The notes: a model not told the origin generated them from the sequence alone. A DNA stretch of 64,000 nt from CAWCBG01 sp963793845 (GCA_963793845.1 CAWCBG010000014.1:744001-808000); one strand, 5' to 3'. Counted from the stretch's first letter, positions 1-9,012 are shown. Made by a program: numbers and translations.

Positions 1-564
1 ATTCGGCGCAACGCTCCGCAGAACACGATCCTCGTGAGCGGGCCGAACTACTCCGACATTCCTGACATGGTGCGGCTGCCGCAGTTTGCCGAGACTAATC
101 TCATCTATGTTTTTCATTATTACGAGCCACACATCTTCACCCACCAGGGAGCGAGTTGGGGCGAGCCCTTCTGGAACACCTTGCGGCAGGTGCCGTTTCC
201 CGCCGCGGCTGGCCCGCTCGACGCCGCGATCGGCAAGCAGACGGACGAGTACGCGCGCTGGCGCCTGACCCAGTATGGTCTGGACAACTGGAACGAACAT
301 CATGTCCAGAGCGAGATTCAGTTTGCCGCCGATTGGGCCAAGAAGCGGCAGCTTCCGCTGATCTGCGACGAGTTCGGCGTGTACCGCTACTTCGTCACGC
401 CCGAGGATCGTCAGCGCTGGCTGGCGACCGTGCGCGACGCGCTGGAGAAGAACAAGATTGGCTGGACGATGTGGGACTACCAGGGCGGCTTCGGCGTGGT
501 CAGCAAGGACACCGGCACGACGGTCGAGGACGAAGGTGTGTTGAAGGCGCTGGGGCTGCGGTGA
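1..564 (+). CDS. Glycoside hydrolase family 5-type cellulase, C-terminal part (5' cut by window)
   Basis: The reading frame is open from base 1, so the N-terminal half lies outside the window. The visible 187 residues resemble the end of a GH5 (beta/alpha)8 glycosidase such as an endoglucanase. A Tyr/His-rich strand (IYVFHYYEPHIFTHQG) is followed by the late strand PLICDEFGVYR, whose Glu fits the GH5 nucleophile, and then by WTMWDYQGGFGVV, the usual last-strand Trp segment. Substrate specificity cannot be read from this part. It is followed by a minus-strand operon converging on it. Confidence 0.75.
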   Translation: MRRNAPQNTILVSGPNYSDIPDMVRLPQFAETNLIYVFHYYEPHIFTHQGASWGEPFWNTLRQVPFPAAAGPLDAAIGKQTDEYARWRLTQYGLDNWNEHHVQSEIQFAADWAKKRQLPLICDEFGVYRYFVTPEDRQRWLATVRDALEKNKIGWTMWDYQGGFGVVSKDTGTTVEDEGVLKALGLR

Positions 565-687
565 GCTGGTTCGTTCGTCGAAGCAGCGATCAGCGTTTGC
601 TGGGGAAAAACCGAACCGCAGATCCCTCACCCCTGAAGGGGATTCGGGATGACAAGAACAGAGAATCTGGCGGCACGCTGAACCTAC

Positions 688-1880
688 TTACCGCCACAAC
701 GCGGCTGACCCACCGACCCACTCCAGATTGCGGTTGTGGTCCACGCCCATCATCATGCCGCGGCCCATGCGCACCAGCGGCAGCACCGGCGTCAATTCGC
801 CGCCTTCGGGCCAGACGTACATGATGCGGATTTCCATCTGCGTCATGCCATGCGGCGTGGCAATGACCGGCTCGAAGCGAATGCGCTCCTGCAGAATGTA
901 GTTGTGGCGCTGGTCTCTGCGGGATGGCATCCACGTCGGCCTGCGTGGGATTGAACTTGATGCCCGTTCCGGCGAACGAGTACGAGTGGCTTGAGCAGGT
1001 AATTCTCGTTGTCTTCGGGAACTGTGCTGTTCTCGTCGAGGAACCACGTCTTGGGAACCGACTTGTGCTTGAGGAAGGGAATCGAAAACTTGCTGATGCG
1101 GAAGTACCAGTTGGGATGCCCGGCCCACTCGACGTCGAGCGGCTGCGTCAGATCGATGGGCAGCGTAATCCCTTTGCGGTCGAGCTCGTCGACGATGCAG
1201 CGGTTGTAGATGCGACGAACTTCGATCTCGCGGCCGCCTTTCGTGTAGTAGATCTTCTCGCCGCGCTTCTTCAGCGACAGGATGTCTACGATTGCGATGC
1301 CGAGCTCCCGCTGGGTCACCAGGAAATCCGGCAGCGTCTTCTGCTCCTCAGGATGAATCTCCAGCAGGATGACGTTCTCGGGATCGTGGTTGGCAACAAT
1401 CAGCCTGCGCATCAGCTCGACGTAGGAAGCATGATCGTAACCGCTGAGATAGATGCCTAAGTCGCGAGGCAGATTGTAGGAGTCGATGTATTGCTGCGCC
1501 GACTGCGGCTGGTATCCGTAGAGCGAAGGGAAGGCCTGCAACTCGACCAGCTTGGGTTCCAACTCACCCGCAGGGTTGCGCACCAGCCCGAAGTCCACTT
1601 GAACAAACATCGGCAGCGGCGACTCGTTCGGCACGTTGTATTGCGGTGGAACGGTGGCGTCGGAAGCCTTCCGGTATTCAGGACTGTCCACGAGTTGCGC
1701 AACCAGCTCGCGGCCGTACTGCGCCATTTTGTCCAGCAGGCTTTTGGGAACGAAGCACGGAGTCTCGGAGACGCGAAAGCCAATGGGCGCACCGCAAACT
1801 TTTCCCAGGCTGCTGAGAAAATTGTTATAAAGCCCGGGTTGGAAGTCGCGGTTGAATGCCTCGCGCAGCGCGGGAATCAT
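688..1880 (-). CDS. ATP-grasp-like (possibly circularly permuted) ligase homologue, interrupted by two frameshifts
   Basis: The first ~295 codons read cleanly from the ATG at 1880, one base after the stop of the M29 peptidase gene. The segment QVDFGLVRNPAGELEPKLVE and then ENYLLKPL resemble ATP-grasp nucleotide-binding strands. Near 990 the frame shifts to continue as YSFAGTGIKFNPTQADVDAIP, and near 918 it shifts again to NYILQERIRFEPV and EIRIMYVW, ending at 688. All three pieces are conserved-looking and co-linear, so the indels are probably sequence errors or very recent. The substrate is unknown. Last gene of a tightly spaced operon with YbdK and another ATP-grasp enzyme. The ATP-grasp assignment rests on motif resemblance only. 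Confidence 0.6.
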
Positions 1881-1881
1881 T

Positions 1882-2919
1882 CTAGGCCTCGATCAGGAAG
1901 CGGCCTTTTTCCATGATCTGCCGGCCGTCCACCCAGATGTCGAACTTGCGTCCCACCACGTCAATGTGGGTTCCGGAATACCATTGCGCGCCAGTGTGCT
2001 GGCCGTACGGATTGCCGAAGGCAATGTGGATGCCGGGAAACTTCTCGTCCTGCAGGATGTGGCCGATGACATTCTTGAGCTCGAGGTTAGTGCCGATGGC
2101 GAACTCGCCCACGCGATCGCTGTTCTCGTCGGTGTGGGTATAGGCCCAGAATTCCTGCTCCAAAGCCTTGTTGTCGCTGAAGACTTCGGTGATACGGTTC
2201 TTCGAAATGCGGATGGTCAGCGGCTGGCGTTGCAGGTCGCCATACTTGTCGCAGAGGTAGTCGCCGACTACGCCATCGACGACGTAGGTGCCGTTCACCT
2301 CGCCTGGCGTGGTGAAGACCTCACCGCCCGGCAGATTGCCCCACTTGTCGCGGCTGATGATGCCGCTGGTCTTGACCCAGCGATAGTCGGGACTCAGGAT
2401 GCCGACGAAGTCGCTGCCCGCGGCCGTCTTGCCGGTGATTTCGTGGGCCTGGCTGACGATCTCGATGACCTTCTTGCTGAGTGCGTCCACGCGATTGAAG
2501 TCGGCGCGCATGCCTTCCAACATGATCTGGCGATTGATGTTGACCATGTGAGCGTGGCGCATGCGGCGCCGGTTGACGATGTCGGTCATCTCCATGCGCG
2601 ACTTCAGTTCATTGGTTTGCACGCGCACGGCGAAGATGCTGACGTCGCTGGTCTCCATGTCATCGGCAATTTCAGCAGGCAGGCCGGTCAGCGGACGAGG
2701 CGCGACATCTTCCAGCACGAATGCCTTGAAAGGTGAGCCCACTTTCACCAGTTCCTGCGCGATGCTGGCCGCGATCTCCCGGCATTCGTTGTCGGTGATG
2801 ACCGTGACCTTCTCCGACGGCTGAATGCGGAGGCAGGTATTCACGGCGTTGAAGGCGCCCGGAGAGAACTCGGGATCGAATTCAGTTTTGGTCAGATCGG
2901 TCAGCACTGGTTGGATCAA
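1882..2919 (-). CDS. M29-type (aminopeptidase T-like) metallopeptidase
   Basis: A 345-residue protein resembling leucyl aminopeptidase/aminopeptidase T (MEROPS M29). Visible features are the N-terminal region with KVTVITDNECREIA, the central LPGGEVFTTPGEVNGTYVVD typical of the family, and the C-terminal block with HIAFGNPYG and HIDVVGRKFDIWVDG, where metal ligands are expected. No signal peptide is visible, so it is probably cytoplasmic. It would release N-terminal residues from short peptides. It lies 112 bp after ybdK and one base before the ATP-grasp-like gene, so it probably acts on the same peptide-like metabolite. Confidence 0.75.
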   Translation of the reverse strand: MIQPVLTDLTKTEFDPEFSPGAFNAVNTCLRIQPSEKVTVITDNECREIAASIAQELVKVGSPFKAFVLEDVAPRPLTGLPAEIADDMETSDVSIFAVRVQTNELKSRMEMTDIVNRRRMRHAHMVNINRQIMLEGMRADFNRVDALSKKVIEIVSQAHEITGKTAAGSDFVGILSPDYRWVKTSGIISRDKWGNLPGGEVFTTPGEVNGTYVVDGVVGDYLCDKYGDLQRQPLTIRISKNRITEVFSDNKALEQEFWAYTHTDENSDRVGEFAIGTNLELKNVIGHILQDEKFPGIHIAFGNPYGQHTGAQWYSGTHIDVVGRKFDIWVDGRQIMEKGRFLIEA

Positions 2920-2936
2920 ACGGTTACCTTTCGTGG

Positions 2937-3026
2937 CGTCCCTACGGGACTCAGGAATCTGTAAAATCAGCCTACCCAGCGCTGAACCGCTGGGCTATGA
3001 TCTTCCGTCCCGCTGTGCGGGACTGT
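2937..3026. repeat. Intergenic hairpin repeats between ybdK and the M29 gene
   Basis: Three short GC-rich inverted repeats follow each other: GTCCC-tacg-GGACT, CCAGCG-ctgaac-CGCTGG and GTCCCGC-tgt-GCGGGAC. The same motifs recur near 5340 and 28290, and related CTGAAGCGC hairpins occur at 32270, 52790 and 58785. They would form stem-loops inside the operon transcript and could affect mRNA processing, though this is only an inference. Confidence 0.5.
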
Positions 3027-3031
3027 AGCCT

Positions 3032-4165
3032 TTACCGTCTTGCCGCGGTTTCTTCAAAGACGCCCACGCGGGTCTCGGCGACGATGTAATCCACGACCTT
3101 CTTGTAGTCGCCGCCGCTATCCTGAAAGACCTGCAGTTGGCGATCGGCGCCAGTTCCCATCTTCAGCATCTCGTGGATGTAGGCAATCTCGCGTTCCGAA
3201 CCAAGCTCTTTGGCGGCCGGTGTGACCAGGTCGATGTACTCCAGCATGAGATCGCGGAAGGGAACTTCCTCCTCCTTGCCGAAGTCGATCATCTTGCCCT
3301 CTACGCCATAACGGGAGGCGCGGAACTTGTTCTCCATGATCAGTGCGCGGCTGTAAATCCGATAGCTCTTGTTGGAGGCGTGCAGTTCGTACAGCATCGC
3401 CACCGTGGCCTGGATGAGGGCCGCAATCGCCATGGTTTCGTCGAGCCGCATGGGGATATCGCACACCCGAACTTCGATGGTGTTGAAGAACGGATGCGGG
3501 CGAATGTCCCACCAGACCTTCTTACCGTTGTCGATGCAATTGGTCTTGACCAGCAAGTTGATAAAGGTTTCGTAGTCGGCCCAATTGGCGAAGACATCCG
3601 GAATATTGGTGCGCGGAAAGCGCTCGAAAACTTTGCAGCGGTACGATTTGAAGCCGGTTTGCATGCCCATCCAGAACGGCGAATTGGTGGAGAGCGCCAG
3701 GATATGCGGCAGGAAATACCGCATGGAGTTCATGATGTGGATCGCGGTATTGCGGTCCTCGATGCCAACATGCACGTGTAGTCCGAAGACCAGATTCGCG
3801 CGCGCTACGAGTTGCAAATCCTCGACTACCTGTTTGTAGCGAGCGTCGGGGTAGATCTCCTGCGTCTTCCAGTCGGCAAAGGGATGGGTACTGGCAGCGG
3901 CCAGCAGCATGCCATTTTCGCTGGCCAGGGTGATCATCTCGCGGCGCAGTTCGCGAATATCACGGCGCGCTTCCTGCACATCCTTGCAGACTTTGGTGCC
4001 GACTTCGATCACGGCCTGGTGCATCTCAGGCTTGGCGCTGCCCTTGGTCGCCAGTATGGCTTTGGGAAGAATTTCGGACTGGATGTGCGAGCGGAGATCG
4101 CGTGTCTCCGGATCGATGGTCTGATATTCCTCTTCGATACCGATGCTGAGGCTGGGACGCTGCAT
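3032..4165 (-). CDS. ybdK: YbdK-type carboxylate-amine ligase (GCS2 family)
   Basis: A 377-residue member of the GCS2/YbdK branch of glutamate-cysteine ligases, which join a carboxylate to an amine with ATP. Diagnostic motifs are IGIEEEY (residues 8-14), GLHVHVGIED (128-137) and SPFWMGMQTGFKSYR (162-176), plus the later FFNTIEVRVCDIPMR strand. Length is normal for the family. YbdK proteins make gamma-glutamyl-type amides in vitro but the in vivo product is often unknown. It starts 3 bp after the preceding ATP-grasp gene, so the two are co-translated and probably act in sequence. Confidence 0.88.
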   Translation of the reverse strand: MQRPSLSIGIEEEYQTIDPETRDLRSHIQSEILPKAILATKGSAKPEMHQAVIEVGTKVCKDVQEARRDIRELRREMITLASENGMLLAAASTHPFADWKTQEIYPDARYKQVVEDLQLVARANLVFGLHVHVGIEDRNTAIHIMNSMRYFLPHILALSTNSPFWMGMQTGFKSYRCKVFERFPRTNIPDVFANWADYETFINLLVKTNCIDNGKKVWWDIRPHPFFNTIEVRVCDIPMRLDETMAIAALIQATVAMLYELHASNKSYRIYSRALIMENKFRASRYGVEGKMIDFGKEEEVPFRDLMLEYIDLVTPAAKELGSEREIAYIHEMLKMGTGADRQLQVFQDSGGDYKKVVDYIVAETRVGVFEETAARR

Positions 4166-4168
4166 GGT

Positions 4169-5170
4169 TTACCCCTTGGTAGCCCGCTTCACTTTTTCGT
4201 TAGATGCGGCTGGCATGGGCGACGCCGGAGTTGCTGTTTCGCCGCCAAGGAAGCTGCTCCAACGGTACTCCGAAATTTTGCCGGTGTGCTGCTTTGCCTT
4301 TTTCACCGCCAGATCGGCCACGGCATTGACGATCCAGTCAAAGTTCTCCTGGCCAACCGAGTTCACGTCCGCGTCAGGCGCCGGATTCATGAAGTCGATG
4401 GCGTAGGGAATGCCGTCTTCGCAGGCAAACTCAACCGTATTCAAATCGTAGCCCAGGGCGCGGCACAGAGTGAGACAATCGCGCTCCACCCGCTCCAGCA
4501 GCTTGGGATCGGTCGGTGGAGGGTTCTTCACGTACCGCTCATGGAATGGCGCCGACGGATCGTAGTGCATGATATGCACCTTCTCCTGGCCGACACAGTA
4601 GCAGCGGAAGTATTCCTTGAATTTCACGCCGGTCTGCAGCGTCATGCACAAGTCGCGAGTCTGGTCGTAGGCGCGGAAGAACTCCTCCGGCGAGTTGACC
4701 TTATACACGTCCTTCCATCCACCGCCGTCAAAAGGCTTGAGAAAGGCCGGAAATCCGATGTAGCCGAAGATGCTGTCCCAAGGCAGCGGGAACTGCAGGT
4801 TACGCATGGAGCGATCGGTGGTGCCTGGCGGATGATCCTTGTGCGGCAGCAGCACGGTCTTGGGAATGGCCACGCCCAGCTTGGTTCCCAGCGCGAAGTT
4901 GAAGAACTTGTCGTCGGCGCTCCACCAGAACGGATTGTTGATGACGACGGTGCCCGAGAGTGCCGCATTCTTCAAGTAGCCGCGATAAAAGGGAATATCG
5001 TGCGAGATGCGATCGACAATCACGTCGTAGGGAGACGGTTCGGCCATGCGAACCTCGCCCACCGTCGCCAGTTCCGCCCTCACCTCGGGGTCGTTGAAGG
5101 AATTGATTTTGTCGACCAAGGCTGGCGGAAAAGTCGTCTCCATGCCAAAGATGATTCCAACTTTCTTCAC
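4169..5170 (-). CDS. ATP-grasp domain ligase
   Basis: A 333-residue cytoplasmic protein, first gene of the minus-strand ligase operon. The N-terminus has a Rossmann-like strand (KKVGIIFGMETTFP). The ATP-grasp core shows FLKPFDGGGWKDV (143-155), with the ATP-binding Lys and glycine loop, and the metal-binding strand VEFACEDGIPYAIDFMNP (246-263), with acidic residues and an Asn as expected. Such enzymes form an acyl-phosphate and couple it to an amine or thiol. The C-terminal ~35 residues are Ala/Pro/Lys-rich and probably disordered. The exact substrates cannot be predicted. Confidence 0.82.
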   Translation of the reverse strand: MKKVGIIFGMETTFPPALVDKINSFNDPEVRAELATVGEVRMAEPSPYDVIVDRISHDIPFYRGYLKNAALSGTVVINNPFWWSADDKFFNFALGTKLGVAIPKTVLLPHKDHPPGTTDRSMRNLQFPLPWDSIFGYIGFPAFLKPFDGGGWKDVYKVNSPEEFFRAYDQTRDLCMTLQTGVKFKEYFRCYCVGQEKVHIMHYDPSAPFHERYVKNPPPTDPKLLERVERDCLTLCRALGYDLNTVEFACEDGIPYAIDFMNPAPDADVNSVGQENFDWIVNAVADLAVKKAKQHTGKISEYRWSSFLGGETATPASPMPAASNEKVKRATKG

Positions 5171-5433
5171 GGCTACTCCTTATAGAGCGACATAGAGCGA
5201 CACGAATGCCGGTCTGTGGTCGTTCACAATTGCTGGTGGATACCCTGAAAGGCAGCACGGGACGTGCTCAAACAATCTTTATTTTATTCGAAAATCTCAG
5301 GATTTGTAAGGAGAGCAGAGTTGGTGGGCTATCACGTGCGGTCCCGCTGCGCGGGACTGCGTCGTCGATCTCCGTGCATTCACACTGTATTGACCTGCCT
5401 GCAATATAATCGCGGATTAATCGCACGCCCCTT

Positions 5434-6180
5434 ATGATTCAAACCATCCTGACTGCCGCCTTTTTCTTCGCCACCATCGTGACGCCCACGATTCCTCCGG
5501 GAACCGTGCTGCCGGTGATGATGAACACCACCCTCAACGCGAAGAATGCCAAGCCCGGGCAGAAGTTCGAAGGCAAGATCATGCAGGACGTAGCGGTCAC
5601 GGGCGCCTGGATCGTCAAGCGCGGATCGAAGGTGACCGGACACGTGGTTCGTGCCGGCAAGGCGGCGCAGGGAATGACGCTCGTCCTCAAGTTCGACGAG
5701 CTCGAGGACCAGGGTCACGCAGTGAAGCTGAATGTGAGCCTGCGTGCCGTAGCTTCCATGATGTCCGTTTCTCAGGCTCAGATGCCGATCAATTCGACGT
5801 CCGACTTCATCTCGCAGACCGACTGGGTTACACGACAGGTTGGTGGTGACGTGGTGAACCGCGGCAGGGGCAAGGTCGGCGCGCCCGGCGGAAGCATCGT
5901 TGGCACGTGGACCGGAAACGGTGTCTTCGGGAAGCTGACGGTTCCGGATGCCGGAACATGTCCGCCTGACGTTAGCGATCAGATGCAGTCGCTTTGGATA
6001 TTTTCCACCTCGGCCTGCGGCGCCTACGGTCTGGAAGATGTCACCATCAAGCAGAGCGGATCGGGCGACCCGGCCGGACAGATCGTATTGCAGTTCGACA
6101 AGGGATCGAAGATCGGCGGGGGCAGCGGATGGATGCTGATGGTCAACGGGAAACCGCCCGCCGACAAGAAGCAGAACTGA
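5434..6180 (+). CDS. Secreted hypothetical protein
   Basis: A 248-residue protein with a short hydrophobic N-terminus (MIQTILTAAFFFATIV) that looks like a signal peptide. The mature part begins with IPPGTVLPVMMNTTLNAK and GQKFEGKIMQDV, a pattern seen in envelope proteins with a small beta domain. The middle contains a Gly-rich stretch around residues 145-160, and CPPDV and SACGAYG provide a possible disulfide pair. No catalytic motif was recognised. It is divergent from the ligase operon across a 260-bp gap holding a GTCCCGC/GCGGGAC hairpin. Confidence 0.65.
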   Translation: MIQTILTAAFFFATIVTPTIPPGTVLPVMMNTTLNAKNAKPGQKFEGKIMQDVAVTGAWIVKRGSKVTGHVVRAGKAAQGMTLVLKFDELEDQGHAVKLNVSLRAVASMMSVSQAQMPINSTSDFISQTDWVTRQVGGDVVNRGRGKVGAPGGSIVGTWTGNGVFGKLTVPDAGTCPPDVSDQMQSLWIFSTSACGAYGLEDVTIKQSGSGDPAGQIVLQFDKGSKIGGGSGWMLMVNGKPPADKKQN

Positions 6181-6257
6181 GCCGTCGAACCCCGCGCGAA
6201 TAAAGTTCGCATACTTACCCACTGTACAATCCTGCGAAACGCTTCCCGGAGGCTGCT

Positions 6258-6518
6258 TTGGCCCGCGACAGTCCGCTTCGTTTTACCAGCACCATGGAGG
6301 CCTCGCCGCCAACTGACGGCTCTTACTATGTGGTCGTGGCGCACCTCGGAGGCGAAGGCTGGACCACGCTTCGCCTTGCGGCCGACTACTCTGGCGGGGA
6401 ATGGCGACTCTCTCCCCCGGCCGTACCGGGCGACCGCGTCGCAGGCTGGCTTCGCGCCGATCAGACGCTCATCGACCAGGATCTCGCCGCCATTCCAATC
6501 GACAATCTGAGTCTCTAG
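6258..6518 (+). CDS. Small hypothetical protein (86 aa)
   Basis: Start is TTG at 6258 with GGAGG about 7 bp upstream (cccGGAGGctgct). The product is soluble-looking, with YYVVVAHLGGEGWTTLRLAADYSGGEWRLSPPAVPGDRVAGW forming alternating beta-like strands. No family was recognised. It converges on the minus-strand esterase, ending 6 bp before that gene's stop. Coding-like composition and a good ribosome-binding site support it, but it could be spurious. Confidence 0.5.
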   Translation: MARDSPLRFTSTMEASPPTDGSYYVVVAHLGGEGWTTLRLAADYSGGEWRLSPPAVPGDRVAGWLRADQTLIDQDLAAIPIDNLSL

Positions 6519-6524
6519 CGAGCC

Positions 6525-7229
6525 CTACTCCAGGTACACCCGCGCCATCGGACGCCACCACGGCCAGTCGTGATAGCTGCGATCGCCCCACACATGCAGC
6601 TCGTGCCGGATGCCTTTATCGCGCAGCACGGCGGCGAAGGTCTCGTTCTTTTCCCAGCACATGTCCCACTCGCCGGTGGCCAGCACGGTGCGGATGTGGT
6701 TGTACTTCCACGGATCGGTGCAGTTCCGCAGGTAATCGGGAGGATTGTTGAAGTAGACATCCTCGCTGTACCAGCCGTCGAGGTACGTGCGAATGTCAAA
6801 CGCCCCGCCCATGGTGACGATACCGGTGACCGCTTCGGGATGGCGAAAGCCGAAGTTGGCAGCGTGGTAAGCGCCGAAGCTGCAGCCGGTGACGATGGTG
6901 CGCGGCGTCCAATTCTTGTTCCACATCAGCGGCAGCACATCGTTCAGGATGTAGCGTTCGTACTGCATATGGCGCTGCACGCGCCAGTACGGGTGGGCGT
7001 GCTTGTTGTACCAGCTTTCGCTGTCGACGCCGTCCACGCAGAAAATCTGCAACTGGCCGGCCTCGATGCGGTCGGCCACGCTGGCAACCATTCCGTTGTC
7101 TTCGTACTCAAAAAACTTTCCCATCGAAGTGGGAAAGACCAGGACTTTGGTTCCGCCCCAGCCAAAGCACAGCAGATCCATGTCGCGTTGCAGATCCTTG
7201 GACCACCATCTGTGAAATTCACGATGCAC
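6525..7229 (-). CDS. Putative alpha/beta-hydrolase esterase (COG4947-like)
   Basis: A 234-residue alpha/beta hydrolase without a signal peptide. The nucleophile elbow is TGCSFGAYHAANF with GCSFG at 115-119 (Ser117). A downstream Asp (TGEWDMCWE) and His (DRSYHDWPWW) can complete the triad. The N-terminal WGGTKVLVFPTSMGKFFEYED replaces the usual HG oxyanion motif with a glycine- and Thr/Ser-rich loop, as in this small esterase group. It lies close to the YbdK/ATP-grasp operon and next to a second, divergent hydrolase, so it may hydrolyse an ester or thioester in the same pathway, though that is inference. Confidence 0.72.
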   Translation of the reverse strand: MHREFHRWWSKDLQRDMDLLCFGWGGTKVLVFPTSMGKFFEYEDNGMVASVADRIEAGQLQIFCVDGVDSESWYNKHAHPYWRVQRHMQYERYILNDVLPLMWNKNWTPRTIVTGCSFGAYHAANFGFRHPEAVTGIVTMGGAFDIRTYLDGWYSEDVYFNNPPDYLRNCTDPWKYNHIRTVLATGEWDMCWEKNETFAAVLRDKGIRHELHVWGDRSYHDWPWWRPMARVYLE

Positions 7230-7371
7230 GGGTTGATCCTCTTACTACGAGATTTGTTTGGAACACAACCGGAATTTGCTAATCTAAGACACCATTACGC
7301 AGCACACTTACACCGTGACGCGACAGAAGCATGCCCGCCGGGTGAAGTGTGGCCGCCCAATTTTACAGAAA

Positions 7372-8214
7372 ATGTCGACGGAACCCATCATAACCAACGA
7401 TCTGATTGCGCCGCCACTGGCAATGCCTGAGACCCCGGACCTGAAGTCGCGCCTGCGTTTACACCAGCAATTCGCCTCACGCCTGGTCGACGAGAAGCAC
7501 GACTTTATCGTATATCTCCCGCCCATGTACGATGCCCAGCCCGACCGCCGTTTTCCCGTGCTCTTCATGCAGGATGGCCAGAACCTATTCGATCCCGAGA
7601 CCTCGTTCCAGAAGGGCAACTACTGGCGTATGGGCGAGACCGCCGATGCACTCATTCTCTCCGGTGAAATCGAGCCGCTGGTTATCGTCGGAATCTATAA
7701 CACCGGCGAGCATCGCATCGAGGAGTACACCCCGGTGGAAGACCGCCGGCTGGGCGGTGGCCAGGCCGACGCCTACGGCCAGATGCTGGTCGAGGAGCTC
7801 AAGCCATTCGTCGAGCACCATTACCGCACCCTGCCCGGGCCAGAGAACTGCGGCATGGGCGGCTCCTCGCTGGGCGGGCTGGTTACGCTCTATCTCGGGC
7901 TGCGTTACACCTGGACCTTCGGCAAGCTCTGCGTGATGTCGCCATCCATCTGGTGGCGCAGCCGGGCGATTCTGAAGACGGTGGCAAAGATTCGCCGCAA
8001 GCCCGAGCTCAAGATCTGGCTCGACATCGGCACTCGCGAATCGAAGCGCGGCGTGCCCGACGCCATTCTGCTGGAGGACGAGCTGCTGCGCAAAGGATGG
8101 CAGCTCGGACAGGATCTGGCCTTCTCGGAAATCGAAGGCGCCGAGCACACCGAATCCGCCTGGGCCGAGCGCGTTGCCCCTATGCTGAAGTTCCTGTTTC
8201 CGCACAAAGGGTAG
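7372..8214 (+). CDS. Alpha/beta hydrolase, enterochelin-esterase (Fes/IroE)-like
   Basis: I place the start at the ATG at 7372. An in-frame GTG at 7315 would add 19 basic residues of low plausibility. The 280-residue product has the esterase D-like fold: YLPPMYDAQPDRRFPVLFMQDGQNLF near residues 48-73, the nucleophile motif GGSSLGG (163-169, Ser166), CVMSPSIWW, and a final H in EGAEHTESAWAER. This family cleaves ester bonds in siderophores, polyhydroxyalkanoates or carbohydrates. No siderophore genes are nearby, so the substrate is open. Divergent from the COG4947-like esterase. Confidence 0.78.
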   Translation: MSTEPIITNDLIAPPLAMPETPDLKSRLRLHQQFASRLVDEKHDFIVYLPPMYDAQPDRRFPVLFMQDGQNLFDPETSFQKGNYWRMGETADALILSGEIEPLVIVGIYNTGEHRIEEYTPVEDRRLGGGQADAYGQMLVEELKPFVEHHYRTLPGPENCGMGGSSLGGLVTLYLGLRYTWTFGKLCVMSPSIWWRSRAILKTVAKIRRKPELKIWLDIGTRESKRGVPDAILLEDELLRKGWQLGQDLAFSEIEGAEHTESAWAERVAPMLKFLFPHKG

Positions 8215-8325
8215 GCGAGGCCGGTTGGGAGGGAGATGAGTTCCTGACAGACGACTTGGGCTCCGCTCCTCGTCCGGATTGTCACTTGCGCCGGTGGCGC
8301 CCGTCACTGAGCAATATCTTCATTC

Positions 8326-8445
8326 GCTGTCATGCTGAGCGGAGGCGGCGTGCCGTTCGCCGCCGCAGTCGAAGCACCCCTATACTGCCGACTCAGCCAT
8401 GCCTCGCGATCATCGCTACAGCGTCTACATACTGGGGAGTTTCAC
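8326..8445. repeat. Hairpin repeat joined to a GIY-YIG endonuclease remnant
   Basis: A palindrome GGCGGCG-7nt-CGCCGCC (8344-8364) sits in a context (gtcatgctgagcgg ... gtcgaagcaccccta) that resembles dispersed acidobacterial intergenic repeats. Directly after it, from ATG 8399, codons read MPRDHRYSVYILGS, the typical N-terminus of small GIY-YIG nucleases, and then lose all similarity. Only ~14 codons remain, so it is a relic rather than a gene. Confidence 0.4.
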
Positions 8446-8535
8446 GACTCCATTTATCTTCAATAGTCGATCTGGCCGATGTCAGTCAGCGGATTGTGGG
8501 CCTGCCCAACTGGCCATCTGCGCCCACGGCCGGCT

Positions 8536-8594
8536 GGCTAAGTCCTTATTCAGGAATATTTTACGTGTAAGTCACACGGGCTCAATATTTTACC
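8536..8594. repeat. Dispersed ~30-nt unit repeat, copy A (two diverged units)
   Basis: Two tandem units, each ending in a TATTTTAC block, resemble in orientation and sequence the left arm of the long hairpin at 27903-28035 (tgtaagtc...gggctcaagattttacc). About 25 of 33 bases match in the second unit. The rest of 8215-8676 contains no gene I can support. Confidence 0.45.
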
Positions 8595-8676
8595 GGGAAT
8601 TTTTGTCTAAGTTGTTGATTCTACTGAAAACCGAAATGGGTGGTTTGCTCGTTATCGGACATGGGGAAGCAAAACG

Positions 8677-9012
8677 ATGAAACTCGATTGGATGGTCAAA
8701 GCATTGCTCGTTATCGTTATTGTGTTGCTCGGCGTGATTGCGCTTCGCCCGGTCGTTCAGCCGCCGCCGGTCGCGGCGCAGGCTCACGATTCGTATCCCT
8801 TCTACATTGAGCCGGGTTACACAATGATCCGCAAGCCCGACGGAAGCGGACAAATGTACGGAAAGATGGTCGTGGACATGCGCAACGGCGACATCTGGGG
8901 ATTCCCGACGTTGAGCCAAAGTCCTTATCCGGTGAATCCGGCGCACACCACTCCGCCCAAGTCGCACCCGATTTACCTCGGCCAGTTCGTGTTCGGCGAC
9001 GCCCAGAAGTAG
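8677..9012 (+). CDS. Small membrane-anchored hypothetical protein (111 aa)
   Basis: ATG at 8677 follows a GGGGAAG ribosome-binding site. The N-terminus KLDWMVKALLVIVIVLLGVI is a single membrane anchor or uncleaved signal. The remaining ~75 residues are periplasmic-looking and rich in Pro, Tyr and Gly (PGYTMIRKPDGSGQMYGKMV, NGDIWGFPTL). No enzyme motif was seen. Similar short anchored proteins with an NGDIWGFPT-type element are common in Acidobacteriota, as far as I recall. Confidence 0.65.
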   Translation: MKLDWMVKALLVIVIVLLGVIALRPVVQPPPVAAQAHDSYPFYIEPGYTMIRKPDGSGQMYGKMVVDMRNGDIWGFPTLSQSPYPVNPAHTTPPKSHPIYLGQFVFGDAQK

